Below are positions 1 to 7,153 of a stretch of 25,484 bases of DNA, piece after piece. The position numbers and the translations under genes are program-made. The stretch lies in the NCBI GenBank assembly GCA_964552655.1, contig CAZKHG010000048.1, positions 1 to 25,484 on the forward strand, written 5' to 3'. The stretch comes from CAZKHG01 sp964552655. Its GTDB lineage: Bacteria; Bacteroidota; Bacteroidia; Bacteroidales; Tenuifilaceae. The notes under the pieces are model-generated. The model had not been told where the DNA came from and did not search any database. It worked only from the letters and a program-made list of their open reading frames with translations. The first letter of the stretch is position 1; the number at the start of each line of letters is the position of its first letter.

Positions 1-261
1 CCTGTATGTCGGGCTGCGGCGGCCTATCATCTGCAGTGCATAGAACAGGGAAATTTGAGGGTTTTCAAAGTAGTATGCCTTTCTGATCCGGCAATACTTA
101 ATAGGTATTTGGTACCTTTCCATTTGGCCCCTCACAAACCTGTAGAGGGAAGACGTGCTGATTCCCAGCTTTACCGCGAACTCTTCGGGTTTCCCGGTTT
201 TCTGCTTATAGACATTCTCATCAAAGCTAACGAGGAGTTCAATGGTTCTTAAAAGGTCCAT
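1..261 (-). CDS. Small HTH DNA-binding protein, 5' part (cut by window edge)
   Basis: The frame opens at an ATG and runs 87 codons to the window edge without a stop, so the C-terminus is missing. Residues about 5-45 form a helix-turn-helix: an N-terminal helix (IELLVSF), then TGKPEEFAVKLGISTSSLYRFV, in which the second part looks like a recognition helix. This is followed by IPIKYCRIRKAYYF, a wing-like segment. The HTH plus an 'IKY.R.R..YYY' wing is a pattern known from small Bacteroidetes HTH_11/DeoR-like proteins; that assignment is from memory of the family. Likely a transcriptional regulator, target unknown. It has its own candidate promoter upstream and is transcribed in the same direction as the HAD phosphatase gene, separated by about 150 nt. 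Confidence 0.65.
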   Translation of the reverse strand, partial: MDLLRTIELLVSFDENVYKQKTGKPEEFAVKLGISTSSLYRFVRGQMERYQIPIKYCRIRKAYYFENPQISLFYALQMIGRRSPTYR

Positions 262-298
262 AATGGCTAAAAAATATTTCGTACTTCCGATTGTTGAT

Positions 299-328
299 CA
301 AATATATAAAAAAGGGATTTGGGGGCAA
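299..328 (-). promoter_or_regulatory. Candidate Bacteroidetes promoter for the HTH gene
   Basis: On the minus strand a TTG (326-328) is followed after 19 nt by TATATTTG (299-306), matching the TTG-N19-TAnnTTTG consensus. The implied transcript starts near 292, giving a leader of about 30 nt before the ATG. Confidence 0.5.
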
Positions 329-413
329 TACTCATTTATAATAACATATCTCAGGTATAATGGACAATGCCATTTGCCCCTGCCGAGTAATATTGAAAGG
401 GAAATTACGGAGA

Positions 414-1139
414 TTAAAGAATGTCCATTACCTCCAGCAGGGAGTGCACTTCAAAGGTGGTTTTGGTTTTCACAGGTTTTCGCTGGGGATTAAAGTAAAT
501 TTGGTCCATGCCAAACTTTTTGGCACCCTCAATGTCAATCTCCATATCATCGCCCACCATTATGCTTTCGTCTTTCCTGGCATTGGCCGATGATAGCGCA
601 AAACCAAATGCCTCAGGGCATGGCTTATGGTACCCGGACATCTCCGAGGTAATCACCTTATCAAAGTAATGGCTGATAAGGCATTTCTCCAGCTTGGGGA
701 ATTGCACCTCATTAAACCCATTGCTGATGATGTGCAGCTTGTACTTTTTGCTCAGGTATTCCAAAAGTTCCCTGGAGTTGGGGATCAGCGCGGTTTTGGT
801 TGGGGTGATTCTCAGGTAATCTTCGCCAATCTGTTTTGCCCGATAGAGGTCATTCATCCCATAATCCTTGAGCGTAAGGTCAAAGCGGACAAAACGCAGT
901 ACATCTTTTTTAAGCTCGCCCCTCCGGTACTGCTCCCAAAGACGATCGTTATGCTTGATAAATGTCTTGGCAAACGTGGTAAAATCGGGAAAAACGCTAT
1001 CCAGCGAGTTATCGAAATAAATATCCTTAAGCGCATCAAGCATATTCTGCTCAAAATCCCAGATTGTTCTATCGAGATCAAAAAAGACGTGCTTGTACTT
1101 CTTCTTTTTCTGAACTTTAAACAGGGCTTTGAACATCAT
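414..1139 (-). CDS. HAD-superfamily phosphatase, YjjG-like (pyrimidine nucleotidase type)
   Basis: A 241-residue HAD hydrolase with all four catalytic motifs: motif I DLDRT (nucleophile D21, acid/base D23), motif II S139 in IISNG, motif III K172 in HKPCPEAF, and motif IV GDD at 196-198 with D202. The segment between motifs I and II is helical and matches the C1 cap of the YjjG/haloacid-dehalogenase group. YjjG-type enzymes dephosphorylate noncanonical pyrimidine nucleotides (house-cleaning); this substrate is inferred from fold similarity only and the protein could be another small-phosphomonoester phosphatase. Two ATGs are adjacent at the start and the lysine-rich stretch at residues 11-15 precedes the fold, so the first few residues are uncertain. 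Probably cytosolic, with no signal peptide. It is monocistronic as far as can be seen: about 150 nt to the HTH gene and about 200 nt from pyrF. Confidence 0.85.
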   Translation of the reverse strand: MMFKALFKVQKKKKYKHVFFDLDRTIWDFEQNMLDALKDIYFDNSLDSVFPDFTTFAKTFIKHNDRLWEQYRRGELKKDVLRFVRFDLTLKDYGMNDLYRAKQIGEDYLRITPTKTALIPNSRELLEYLSKKYKLHIISNGFNEVQFPKLEKCLISHYFDKVITSEMSGYHKPCPEAFGFALSSANARKDESIMVGDDMEIDIEGAKKFGMDQIYFNPQRKPVKTKTTFEVHSLLEVMDIL

Positions 1140-1149
1140 TGCGGAATTT

Positions 1150-1168
1150 CAAAAATATGCCAAATATA
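1150..1168 (-). promoter_or_regulatory. Candidate -7 elements for the HAD phosphatase
   Basis: Two overlapping-range -7 candidates lie just upstream of the gene on the minus strand, TATATTTG (1161-1168) and TATTTTTG (1150-1157). Neither has a TTG at the expected distance, so the assignment is weak. Confidence 0.25.
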
Positions 1169-1346
1169 CAAGGATGGAAGTTATCTGGTAGGGTTAAATT
1201 GATGATTGATCTCATTAATTTTATATAAAAATACCAGGCTATGACGAAACTTTTCTTAATCCCCTTTATTTAATAAACGTTTGAATCATTGATGATTTAT
1301 AGCCGACTTCATCAAATTGTCAAATTATAGATTTTTCAGATATTGA

Positions 1347-2180
1347 TTAAAGCAATTTATAATCCAGCAGGAGTTTCTCCATTTGAAGTTGCAGCTCCAG
1401 GGCTTTTTCTCGAACAAGATCCCGGAAATTTTCCGTTTTACCGGCGTAAATAATTCCTCTGGAGGAGTTAACAATAAGCCCGCATTGGGAGTTCATACCA
1501 TACCTGGTTACCTCGGCTAAGCTGCCACCCTGCTCGCCAACACCCGGAACAAGCAGGAAATGATCTGGGATTATTTTACGAACCCGTTCAAAGTATTCAG
1601 GGCGAGTGGCTCCTACAACATACATCATATTATCAATGCACCCGAACTGAGCCGAACGGGAAAGCACCTCCTCGAAAAGTTGCTTCCCGGTATCTTTATC
1701 GGCTATGAGCTGAAAATCTTTAAAACCCTCGTTGGAGGTAAGGGCAAGCAGTATAACCCATTTCCCGGGATGTTCAATGAAAGGTATCACAGAGTCCCTG
1801 CCCATGTAGGGGGAAATGGTAATGGCATCAAATTGCAGGCTTTGGAAAAAGGTTTTGGCATACATCCGGGCCGTGTTGCCAATATCGCCACGTTTAGCAT
1901 CGGCAATCAGGAAAATCTCCGGGTGATTTTGCCGGATGTAGCTGACCGTTTTTTGCAAGCTGGACCACCCGTTTGCTCCCAGAACCTCATAAAAGGCAAG
2001 GTTGGGCTTATAAGCTATTGCCAGGTCAGCGGTGGAATCAACAATAGCCTTGTTGAACTCAAAAACCGGGTCATCAAAAGGAAGCAGGTGTGGTGGAATT
2101 TTCTCAATCTCCGGGTCAAGGCCAACACAGAGGAAACTCCTTTTAAGCCTGATGTTTTCAAAAAGCTGGGTTGATGTCAT
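1347..2180 (-). CDS. pyrF: Orotidine 5'-phosphate decarboxylase (type 2)
   Basis: Decarboxylates OMP to UMP, the last step of de novo pyrimidine synthesis, in the cytosol. At 277 residues it is the longer type 2 form rather than the roughly 230-residue E. coli type. The catalytic loop DAKRGDIG lies at residues 94-101, with D94, K96 and D99 as the expected charge network. Other family segments are CVGLDP at 18-23, AYKPN at 56-60 (K58), the phosphate-side VPGVGEQGG at 211-219 and NSSRGI at 238-243. The ATG lies 3 nt after the prfA stop codon, so translation is probably coupled to prfA, and the gene is the last of a purM-prfA-pyrF run. No convincing terminator was seen downstream. Confidence 0.95.
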   Translation of the reverse strand: MTSTQLFENIRLKRSFLCVGLDPEIEKIPPHLLPFDDPVFEFNKAIVDSTADLAIAYKPNLAFYEVLGANGWSSLQKTVSYIRQNHPEIFLIADAKRGDIGNTARMYAKTFFQSLQFDAITISPYMGRDSVIPFIEHPGKWVILLALTSNEGFKDFQLIADKDTGKQLFEEVLSRSAQFGCIDNMMYVVGATRPEYFERVRKIIPDHFLLVPGVGEQGGSLAEVTRYGMNSQCGLIVNSSRGIIYAGKTENFRDLVREKALELQLQMEKLLLDYKLL

Positions 2181-2183
2181 GGC

Positions 2184-3272
2184 TCACTCCTCAGCAGCTG
2201 CTTTTAACCGTTCCGAATTTTCGGCAACCTGAAGTTTATCTATTATCTCCTGTATATCCCCATCAACAATGGCTGAAAGGTTGTAAAGCGTTAAATTTAT
2301 CCGGTGGTCGGTTACACGACCTTGCGGGTAGTTATAGGTTCGAATCTTTGCAGATCTATCGCCGGTGGATACCATCGTTTTGCGCTTATGCGCAATTTCA
2401 TCAATGTACTTCTGGTATTCCAGGTTGTATAATCGTGTGCGAAGTTCGGCCAGGGCCTTATCGAAATTTTTAATCTGCGATTTCTGATCCTGGCATTGTA
2501 CAACCACACCGGTAGGGATATGGGTCAGCCTGATTGCTGAATAAGTGGTGTTAACGCTTTGACCTCCCGGACCGGATGCACAAAAGGTATCCTTCCGGAT
2601 ATCCTCCATTTTAAGGTCAATATCAAACTCCTCGGCTTCGGGGAGAACGGCAACAGTAGCTGCCGAAGTATGAACACGGCCCTGGGTTTCGGTTTGCGGA
2701 ACACGCTGCACACGATGCACTCCCGATTCGTATTTTAACACCCCGTAAACTCCATTTCCTTTTACGTTAAGCACAATTTCCTTATATCCACCTACAGTCC
2801 CCTCGGAAACGCTGGTTACCTCGTATTTCCATCCCTTATTCTCAATAAACTTGGTGTACATTCTGAAAAGATCTCCGGCAAAGATGCTTGCTTCATCGCC
2901 ACCGGTTCCGGCACGAATTTCCAAAACCGCATTCTTACTGTCCTGTGGATCAGCCGGGATTAGCAGAAGTTTAATATCCTCCTCAAGTTTTTCTTGTTCA
3001 GCAGTGAGGGTTTCAATCTCCATTTTGGCCATCTCGCGCATCTCCTCATCCTTTTCGGAGGCGAGCATCGCTTTTGACGATTCGATGTTACTTATAATAT
3101 TCTTCAGCTTATCTGCAGCTTCAACAATTGGCTCCAGCTCTTTGTACTCCTTGCTAAGGCTGATATATTTCTTCATATCCCCCGTAACAGCAGGATCGGT
3201 TAATTGCTGTCCTATTTCTTCGAACTTATGTTTTAACCCGTCAAGTTTTTTTAGGATTGTGTTATCTCCCAT
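2184..3272 (-). CDS. prfA: Peptide chain release factor 1
   Basis: Recognises UAA and UAG in the ribosomal A site and triggers peptide release. At 362 residues it is the normal RF1 length. The stop-codon reading tripeptide is PQT at 192-194 (the PxT class that marks RF1 rather than the SPF class of RF2). The peptidyl-hydrolysis motif GGQ is at 236-238 within CASGPGGQSVNTT; its Gln is normally methylated by PrmC. The N-terminal third (residues 1-105) is helical domain 1, and AGTGGDEA at 121-128 is the usual RF family segment. The gene starts 48 nt after purM and ends 3 nt before pyrF, implying co-transcription. No prmC is seen beside it. Confidence 0.97.
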   Translation of the reverse strand: MGDNTILKKLDGLKHKFEEIGQQLTDPAVTGDMKKYISLSKEYKELEPIVEAADKLKNIISNIESSKAMLASEKDEEMREMAKMEIETLTAEQEKLEEDIKLLLIPADPQDSKNAVLEIRAGTGGDEASIFAGDLFRMYTKFIENKGWKYEVTSVSEGTVGGYKEIVLNVKGNGVYGVLKYESGVHRVQRVPQTETQGRVHTSAATVAVLPEAEEFDIDLKMEDIRKDTFCASGPGGQSVNTTYSAIRLTHIPTGVVVQCQDQKSQIKNFDKALAELRTRLYNLEYQKYIDEIAHKRKTMVSTGDRSAKIRTYNYPQGRVTDHRINLTLYNLSAIVDGDIQEIIDKLQVAENSERLKAAAEE

Positions 3273-3320
3273 AGCATATAAAAAATTGAGTGCAAAGGTA
3301 ACAATTATTTTTTTATGGGG

Positions 3321-4514
3321 TTATGAGTTTAAACCATAGTGAAACTCGCCAACTTCGCTTTTTATCGTCAGTTTTTTGGAATGTGAGTTGGAGCAATATC
3401 CGATGATCTTTGCATCAAGGTTAAACCCTCTGGCCAGGGCAATAATATCATCTGCAAACTCAGGGTAAACATAGATCTCAAAACGGTGACCCATGTTGAA
3501 AACCTTATACATCTCCTGCCAATCGGTAGCTGATTGCTCATGAATTATTCTGAATAAAGGAGGAATTGGAAACAGGTTATCCTTAATAACATGAAGGTTC
3601 CCGATAAAGTTTAACACCTTTGTTTGTGCGCCACCCGAGCAGTGAACCAGCCCATGAATAACCGGCCGGTAGTATTCTAAAACCTCTTTTATAACCGGGG
3701 CATAGGTTCTTGTTGGCGATAGAACCATTTTCCCGGCTGTAAGTCCAATCTCATCAATCATCTGATCGAGGTGATATTTGCCGGAATAAACCAGCTCTTC
3801 CGGGATTTGGGGATCATGGCTTTCGGGGTACTTCGCTGAAAGGTATTTTGCAAATACATCGTGCCTGGCTGAAGTTAACCCGTTGCTACCCATACCGCTG
3901 TTATACTCGGTTTCATAACTTGTTTGCCCATAAGAACATAACCCGATGATTACATCGCCATCCTGAATATTCCCGTTCGAAATTACATCAGAACGTTTGA
4001 TCCGGGCGGTTACGGTAGAATCAACTATCACTGTCCTGACTAAATCACCAACATCGGCGGTTTCACCACCTGTGAGGTAAATTCCAATGCCTAAATCGCG
4101 CATCTGCTGACAAAAGAGTTCGGTACCATTTACAATCTCGGAAATTACCTCACCGGGTATCAAATTCTTATTCCTGCCAATGGTTGAGGAGAGCAAGATA
4201 TTATCAGTCACACCTACGCATAGCAAGTCATCAATATTCATCACAATGGCATCCTGAGAAATCCCTTTCCAAACCGACATATCCCCTGTTTCTTTCCAAT
4301 ACATATAGGCAAGTGATGATTTGGTGCCGGCACCATCGGCATGCATTACAATGCAGTAATCATCATTGCCCGACAAAAAGTCCGGGACTACCTTGCAGAA
4401 TGCTTTTGGGAAAAGCCCTTTATCCAGGGTGCTGATTGCTTTGTGAACATCTTCCTTTGATGCAGAAACACCGCGTTGATTGTATCGGGACGAGTTGGGC
4501 ATTTTAAGAATCAT
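3321..4514 (-). CDS. purM: Phosphoribosylformylglycinamidine cyclo-ligase (AIR synthase)
   Basis: Converts FGAM to AIR with ATP, the fifth step of purine synthesis. The N-terminal region carries RYNQRGVSASKEDVHKAI and the ATP/substrate segment HADGAGTKSSLAYMYWKE at about 58-75, followed by DAIVMNIDDLLCVG; the C-terminal half carries GLTAGKMVLSPTRTYAP and GLVHCSGG, typical of the PurM fold. The length (397) fits the Bacteroidetes branch, which is longer than the roughly 345-residue E. coli protein and diverges enough to be easily mislabelled AIR-synthase-related. A second in-frame ATG four codons in (4502) is an equally possible start. It appears to be the first gene of the purM-prfA-pyrF run. 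No clear TAnnTTTG element was found upstream. Confidence 0.92.
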   Translation of the reverse strand: MILKMPNSSRYNQRGVSASKEDVHKAISTLDKGLFPKAFCKVVPDFLSGNDDYCIVMHADGAGTKSSLAYMYWKETGDMSVWKGISQDAIVMNIDDLLCVGVTDNILLSSTIGRNKNLIPGEVISEIVNGTELFCQQMRDLGIGIYLTGGETADVGDLVRTVIVDSTVTARIKRSDVISNGNIQDGDVIIGLCSYGQTSYETEYNSGMGSNGLTSARHDVFAKYLSAKYPESHDPQIPEELVYSGKYHLDQMIDEIGLTAGKMVLSPTRTYAPVIKEVLEYYRPVIHGLVHCSGGAQTKVLNFIGNLHVIKDNLFPIPPLFRIIHEQSATDWQEMYKVFNMGHRFEIYVYPEFADDIIALARGFNLDAKIIGYCSNSHSKKLTIKSEVGEFHYGLNS

Positions 4515-4596
4515 TTATTTAATTGATTTTCAGTCTCTTGATCTTGAATTACATTTATAAAAGTTAATAGAAAACATCAACTTGCACCTGGTCGTC

Positions 4597-4941
4597 TCAT
4601 TCCAGTTTGAGTAAATCTTTCTTTTTTTCGTTTCTCCATCCGGCCTGCTCAGGGGAATCAACCAGGCAAATTCTGAGGTTAGCCAAATTTTCATCGTCAA
4701 CAAAAATCAGCAGAACCTGAGCTTCTTTTGGAGTTGCAACCTCCATCCAGTACCCAACCTTAGTAACGTCTTTGGCTTCATATACAAAATAAACCAATAA
4801 ATCGGCCTGTTCAGGTGTATCAACAGCCCATACCTTAACCCTGGCCGAGTCGATAGTGCTCACCTCGTAGAATCGTTGTGACCAACCGTTAAAATTGGTT
4901 ATCAACAAAATAACACTGCATACGAGTAAGAAGCGAAACAT
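4597..4941 (-). CDS. Small secreted DUF6150-like (septoil-knot type) protein
   Basis: A 114-residue protein when started at the ATG at 4941; the open frame extends further up, but that stretch crosses the terminator of the preceding gene and delays a clear signal peptide. Residues 1-22 are a signal peptide (MFRFLLVCSVILLITNFNGWSQ). The mature part has short repeats built on V-D-x-P-E-Q-A-D-L-x-V-Y-F-V: WAVDTPEQADLLVYFV, VATPKEAQVLLIFV, VDDENLANLRICLV and VDSPEQAGWRN. This spaced 'VD..QADL.V.FV' pattern and the closing QAGW are what I associate with Bacteroidetes DUF6150, recently described as a septoil-knot fold. Function unknown; probably periplasmic or outer-membrane facing. Confidence 0.65.
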   Translation of the reverse strand: MFRFLLVCSVILLITNFNGWSQRFYEVSTIDSARVKVWAVDTPEQADLLVYFVYEAKDVTKVGYWMEVATPKEAQVLLIFVDDENLANLRICLVDSPEQAGWRNEKKKDLLKLE

Positions 4942-4971
4942 AGCGTTTTTAAAAAACCGATTAAAAATAAC

Positions 4972-4996
4972 AAAAAAAAGGGAGCCTAAAGCTCCC
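4972..4996 (-). terminator. Rho-independent terminator of the PorE-like gene
   Basis: On the minus strand GGGAGC, a 5-nt loop (TTTAG) and GCTCCC are followed directly by eight T residues. It lies about 20 nt after the stop codon of the PorE-like gene. Confidence 0.85.
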
Positions 4997-5016
4997 AAAT
5001 TGACCAGTATGTTCAG

Positions 5017-7005
5017 CTATTTTGTATCTGTTGTTTTGTAATCTTCGCGTAGAACTCTGAATTCTGTTCTCCGGTTAATTTGATGAACGATATCTTTCTT
5101 TTCATCACTGTCGAGCTTATCAATGGTTTTCTGATCCATAACCATACCAGGTGAAAGGAATGGGTACTGGGCAGCTAAGGCTGCATCAACCACCTTGGGT
5201 TGGGACTGGGCATACCCTTTTGCCTTCAGCCTATCGGTAGAAATTCCCTTTTGAATAAGGTAGTTGATAACTGATTGGGCTCTTTTCTGGGACAGGTCGT
5301 AGTTGTATTCAAGAGTTCCCCTGCTGTCGGTATGGGAGCCCAACTCAATCGTAATATTCGGGTTATCATTCAGAATCTCTACCAGCCTGTCTAAAGCTAC
5401 TACTGATTCAGGCCTCAACTCCCACCGGTCATAATCGTAAAAAATATTGGGTATTTCAATAGGTTTTTCGGTGGATGTAAGCAGAATTTTAGTTTCGAAA
5501 TCCTTACTTTGATTAAGTCCTCTTGTAGTCTCCTTGCTCTTATTATTCAAATATCCTTTTTTGGAGGCAATCACCACATAATCTGTATTTGGGTTAAGCA
5601 TAAATTTGAATGCCCCATCAGTTCCGGTTTCTGTTGTAGTAACTACACCATCACTGCCAATTAACTTTATTGTGGACTGAGCAATAGGGCTATTTGTTTT
5701 ATCATCGTTAACCTTCCCAATCATGTTGTATATAATTGGGGGTAAATAGAAAAGATAAATATCGTCGGCTCCTCGACCCCCCTGCCTACGGGAAGAGAAA
5801 TATCCCGCTTCACGATCTTTTTCAAATACAATCCCAAAATCATCAGAAGAAGAATTTAGCGGGTAGCGCATATTTTCAACAGTCCAGCCATTTTTATCGT
5901 TCGTTTTAGCTTTGAATATATCTAAACCACCCATCCCGGGGTGCCCATCAGATGAGAAATACAAAGTGCCATCGGGGTGGATATAGGGAAACATTTCATT
6001 GCCGGGAGTGTTAATGTCGCCTCCCATATTCAGGGGTTCGCCCCAATTATCGGTTGTTGATGAACGGGTAACCTTCCAGATATCGGTTCCTCCAAATCCG
6101 CCGGGGATATTACTCACAAAGTAGAGGGTTAACCCATTGGCAGAGAGAGCAGGGTGGGCTACAATCATGCTGTCGGCAGCAACTGGAATGAGTTCCGGGG
6201 CAAGCCAACCATTTTCACTTCGTTTCGAGGTGTAAATTTCACAACCCAGCTTATCGCGCTTGCTAACCCGGCAACGGGTAAAAAACATTGTGCTAAAATC
6301 GGTGCTAAAAGAACAGGTTCCTTCATCGTAAGCAGTATTAATGCTTTCATCAATTGGTTTAGGGGTGCTCCAAACGCCTTTTCGGTCCCGTTCGGTGAAA
6401 AAAATATCCGAAAAACTCTCACCTGTGGCTGCGCTAATCTTACCACCTGTGGTCCCCTCTCTGGATGATGTAAAATAAATTGAACTATAATCTTCAGAAC
6501 CATAGGCAGGGCTGTAGTCGCTCATTTTGGAGTTAATGCTTCTAATGTTTGTGATCTCATACCCAGATGGAGTAGCGATCCATTTCCTGGCCAGCTCACA
6601 CGATTGGATTCCCACGTCGGCCAGCTTATCGTTGGGAACCAGCAGTTTATATTGCTGATATTTTTCCAGGGCTTCATCGTACTTCTCGCCAATCTTAAGC
6701 ATTTCGGCCCAGTAGTAATAAACTTTGGGTTCAGGGCAGTTTCGCAAAACCGCTTTGGAGTACCAAATTTCTGCCTGACGGGCATTGCCAATTAACCGGT
6801 AGCAGGTACCTATCTTATAGAGATATTTCGAAAGCTCAATTTTATCGGAAATAAATTCAATTTGCTCTTTGTAAATATCAATTGCCTCATAGTAACCACC
6901 CGCTTTGAATAAAGCGTCGGCTCTCTTGAGCTTGGTTGTTTGGGAAAATAAAGCATTAGCCCCAACTACCAGGAAAAGGGTGCAAAACAAATATGTTCTT
7001 TTCAT
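5017..7005 (-). CDS. PorE-like TPR / beta-propeller / CRD / OmpA envelope protein
   Basis: A 662-residue exported protein starting at the ATG at 7005; the open frame begins two codons earlier at a TTG, which was rejected. Signal peptide 1-22 (ending NALFSQ) with no lipobox cysteine. Then TPR-type helices at about 25-145, WD40/PD40 propeller blades at about 160-420 (repeated YFTSSREG, LYFVSNIPGG, LYFSSDGHPG, GYFSSRRQGG motifs), a carboxypeptidase-regulatory-like fold at about 427-510, and an OmpA C-terminal domain at about 518-655. The OmpA domain has SHTDSRG (D560) and LSQKRAQSV (R575), the residues that bind diaminopimelate in peptidoglycan. This order and length match PorE of the Porphyromonas type IX secretion system, which anchors the machine to peptidoglycan. 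Bacteroidota carry several paralogues of this architecture, so the T9SS role is only inferred. No other por genes are in the window. Confidence 0.85.
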   Translation of the reverse strand: MKRTYLFCTLFLVVGANALFSQTTKLKRADALFKAGGYYEAIDIYKEQIEFISDKIELSKYLYKIGTCYRLIGNARQAEIWYSKAVLRNCPEPKVYYYWAEMLKIGEKYDEALEKYQQYKLLVPNDKLADVGIQSCELARKWIATPSGYEITNIRSINSKMSDYSPAYGSEDYSSIYFTSSREGTTGGKISAATGESFSDIFFTERDRKGVWSTPKPIDESINTAYDEGTCSFSTDFSTMFFTRCRVSKRDKLGCEIYTSKRSENGWLAPELIPVAADSMIVAHPALSANGLTLYFVSNIPGGFGGTDIWKVTRSSTTDNWGEPLNMGGDINTPGNEMFPYIHPDGTLYFSSDGHPGMGGLDIFKAKTNDKNGWTVENMRYPLNSSSDDFGIVFEKDREAGYFSSRRQGGRGADDIYLFYLPPIIYNMIGKVNDDKTNSPIAQSTIKLIGSDGVVTTTETGTDGAFKFMLNPNTDYVVIASKKGYLNNKSKETTRGLNQSKDFETKILLTSTEKPIEIPNIFYDYDRWELRPESVVALDRLVEILNDNPNITIELGSHTDSRGTLEYNYDLSQKRAQSVINYLIQKGISTDRLKAKGYAQSQPKVVDAALAAQYPFLSPGMVMDQKTIDKLDSDEKKDIVHQINRRTEFRVLREDYKTTDTK

Positions 7006-7153
7006 TGCCAAAGCATTTAAACTGGCTTATTTAACTCAGAATAAAACGGGTAACCTGTTTCTTTATTATTAAGCCAAACTTTGTAAAAATAAGTAATATT
7101 TGGCAAAAACGAAATAAAGAGTACCCCAATGGCAATTTTCTTTATTAAAGAAC

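Noticed and set aside
1289..1315. Hairpin TTGATGA...TCATCAA downstream of pyrF as a terminator
   Set aside because: Only seven A/T-rich pairs, a 13-nt loop and no T-run after it on the minus strand.
1560..2174. 204-codon plus-strand open frame
   Set aside because: Entirely antisense to pyrF, whose catalytic motifs are intact; composition is that of a shadow frame.
7100..7153. Palindromic TTCTTTA-A-TAAAGAA after glnN as a terminator
   Set aside because: All A/T stem, and the following minus-strand sequence is not T-rich; the glnN 3' end stays unresolved.
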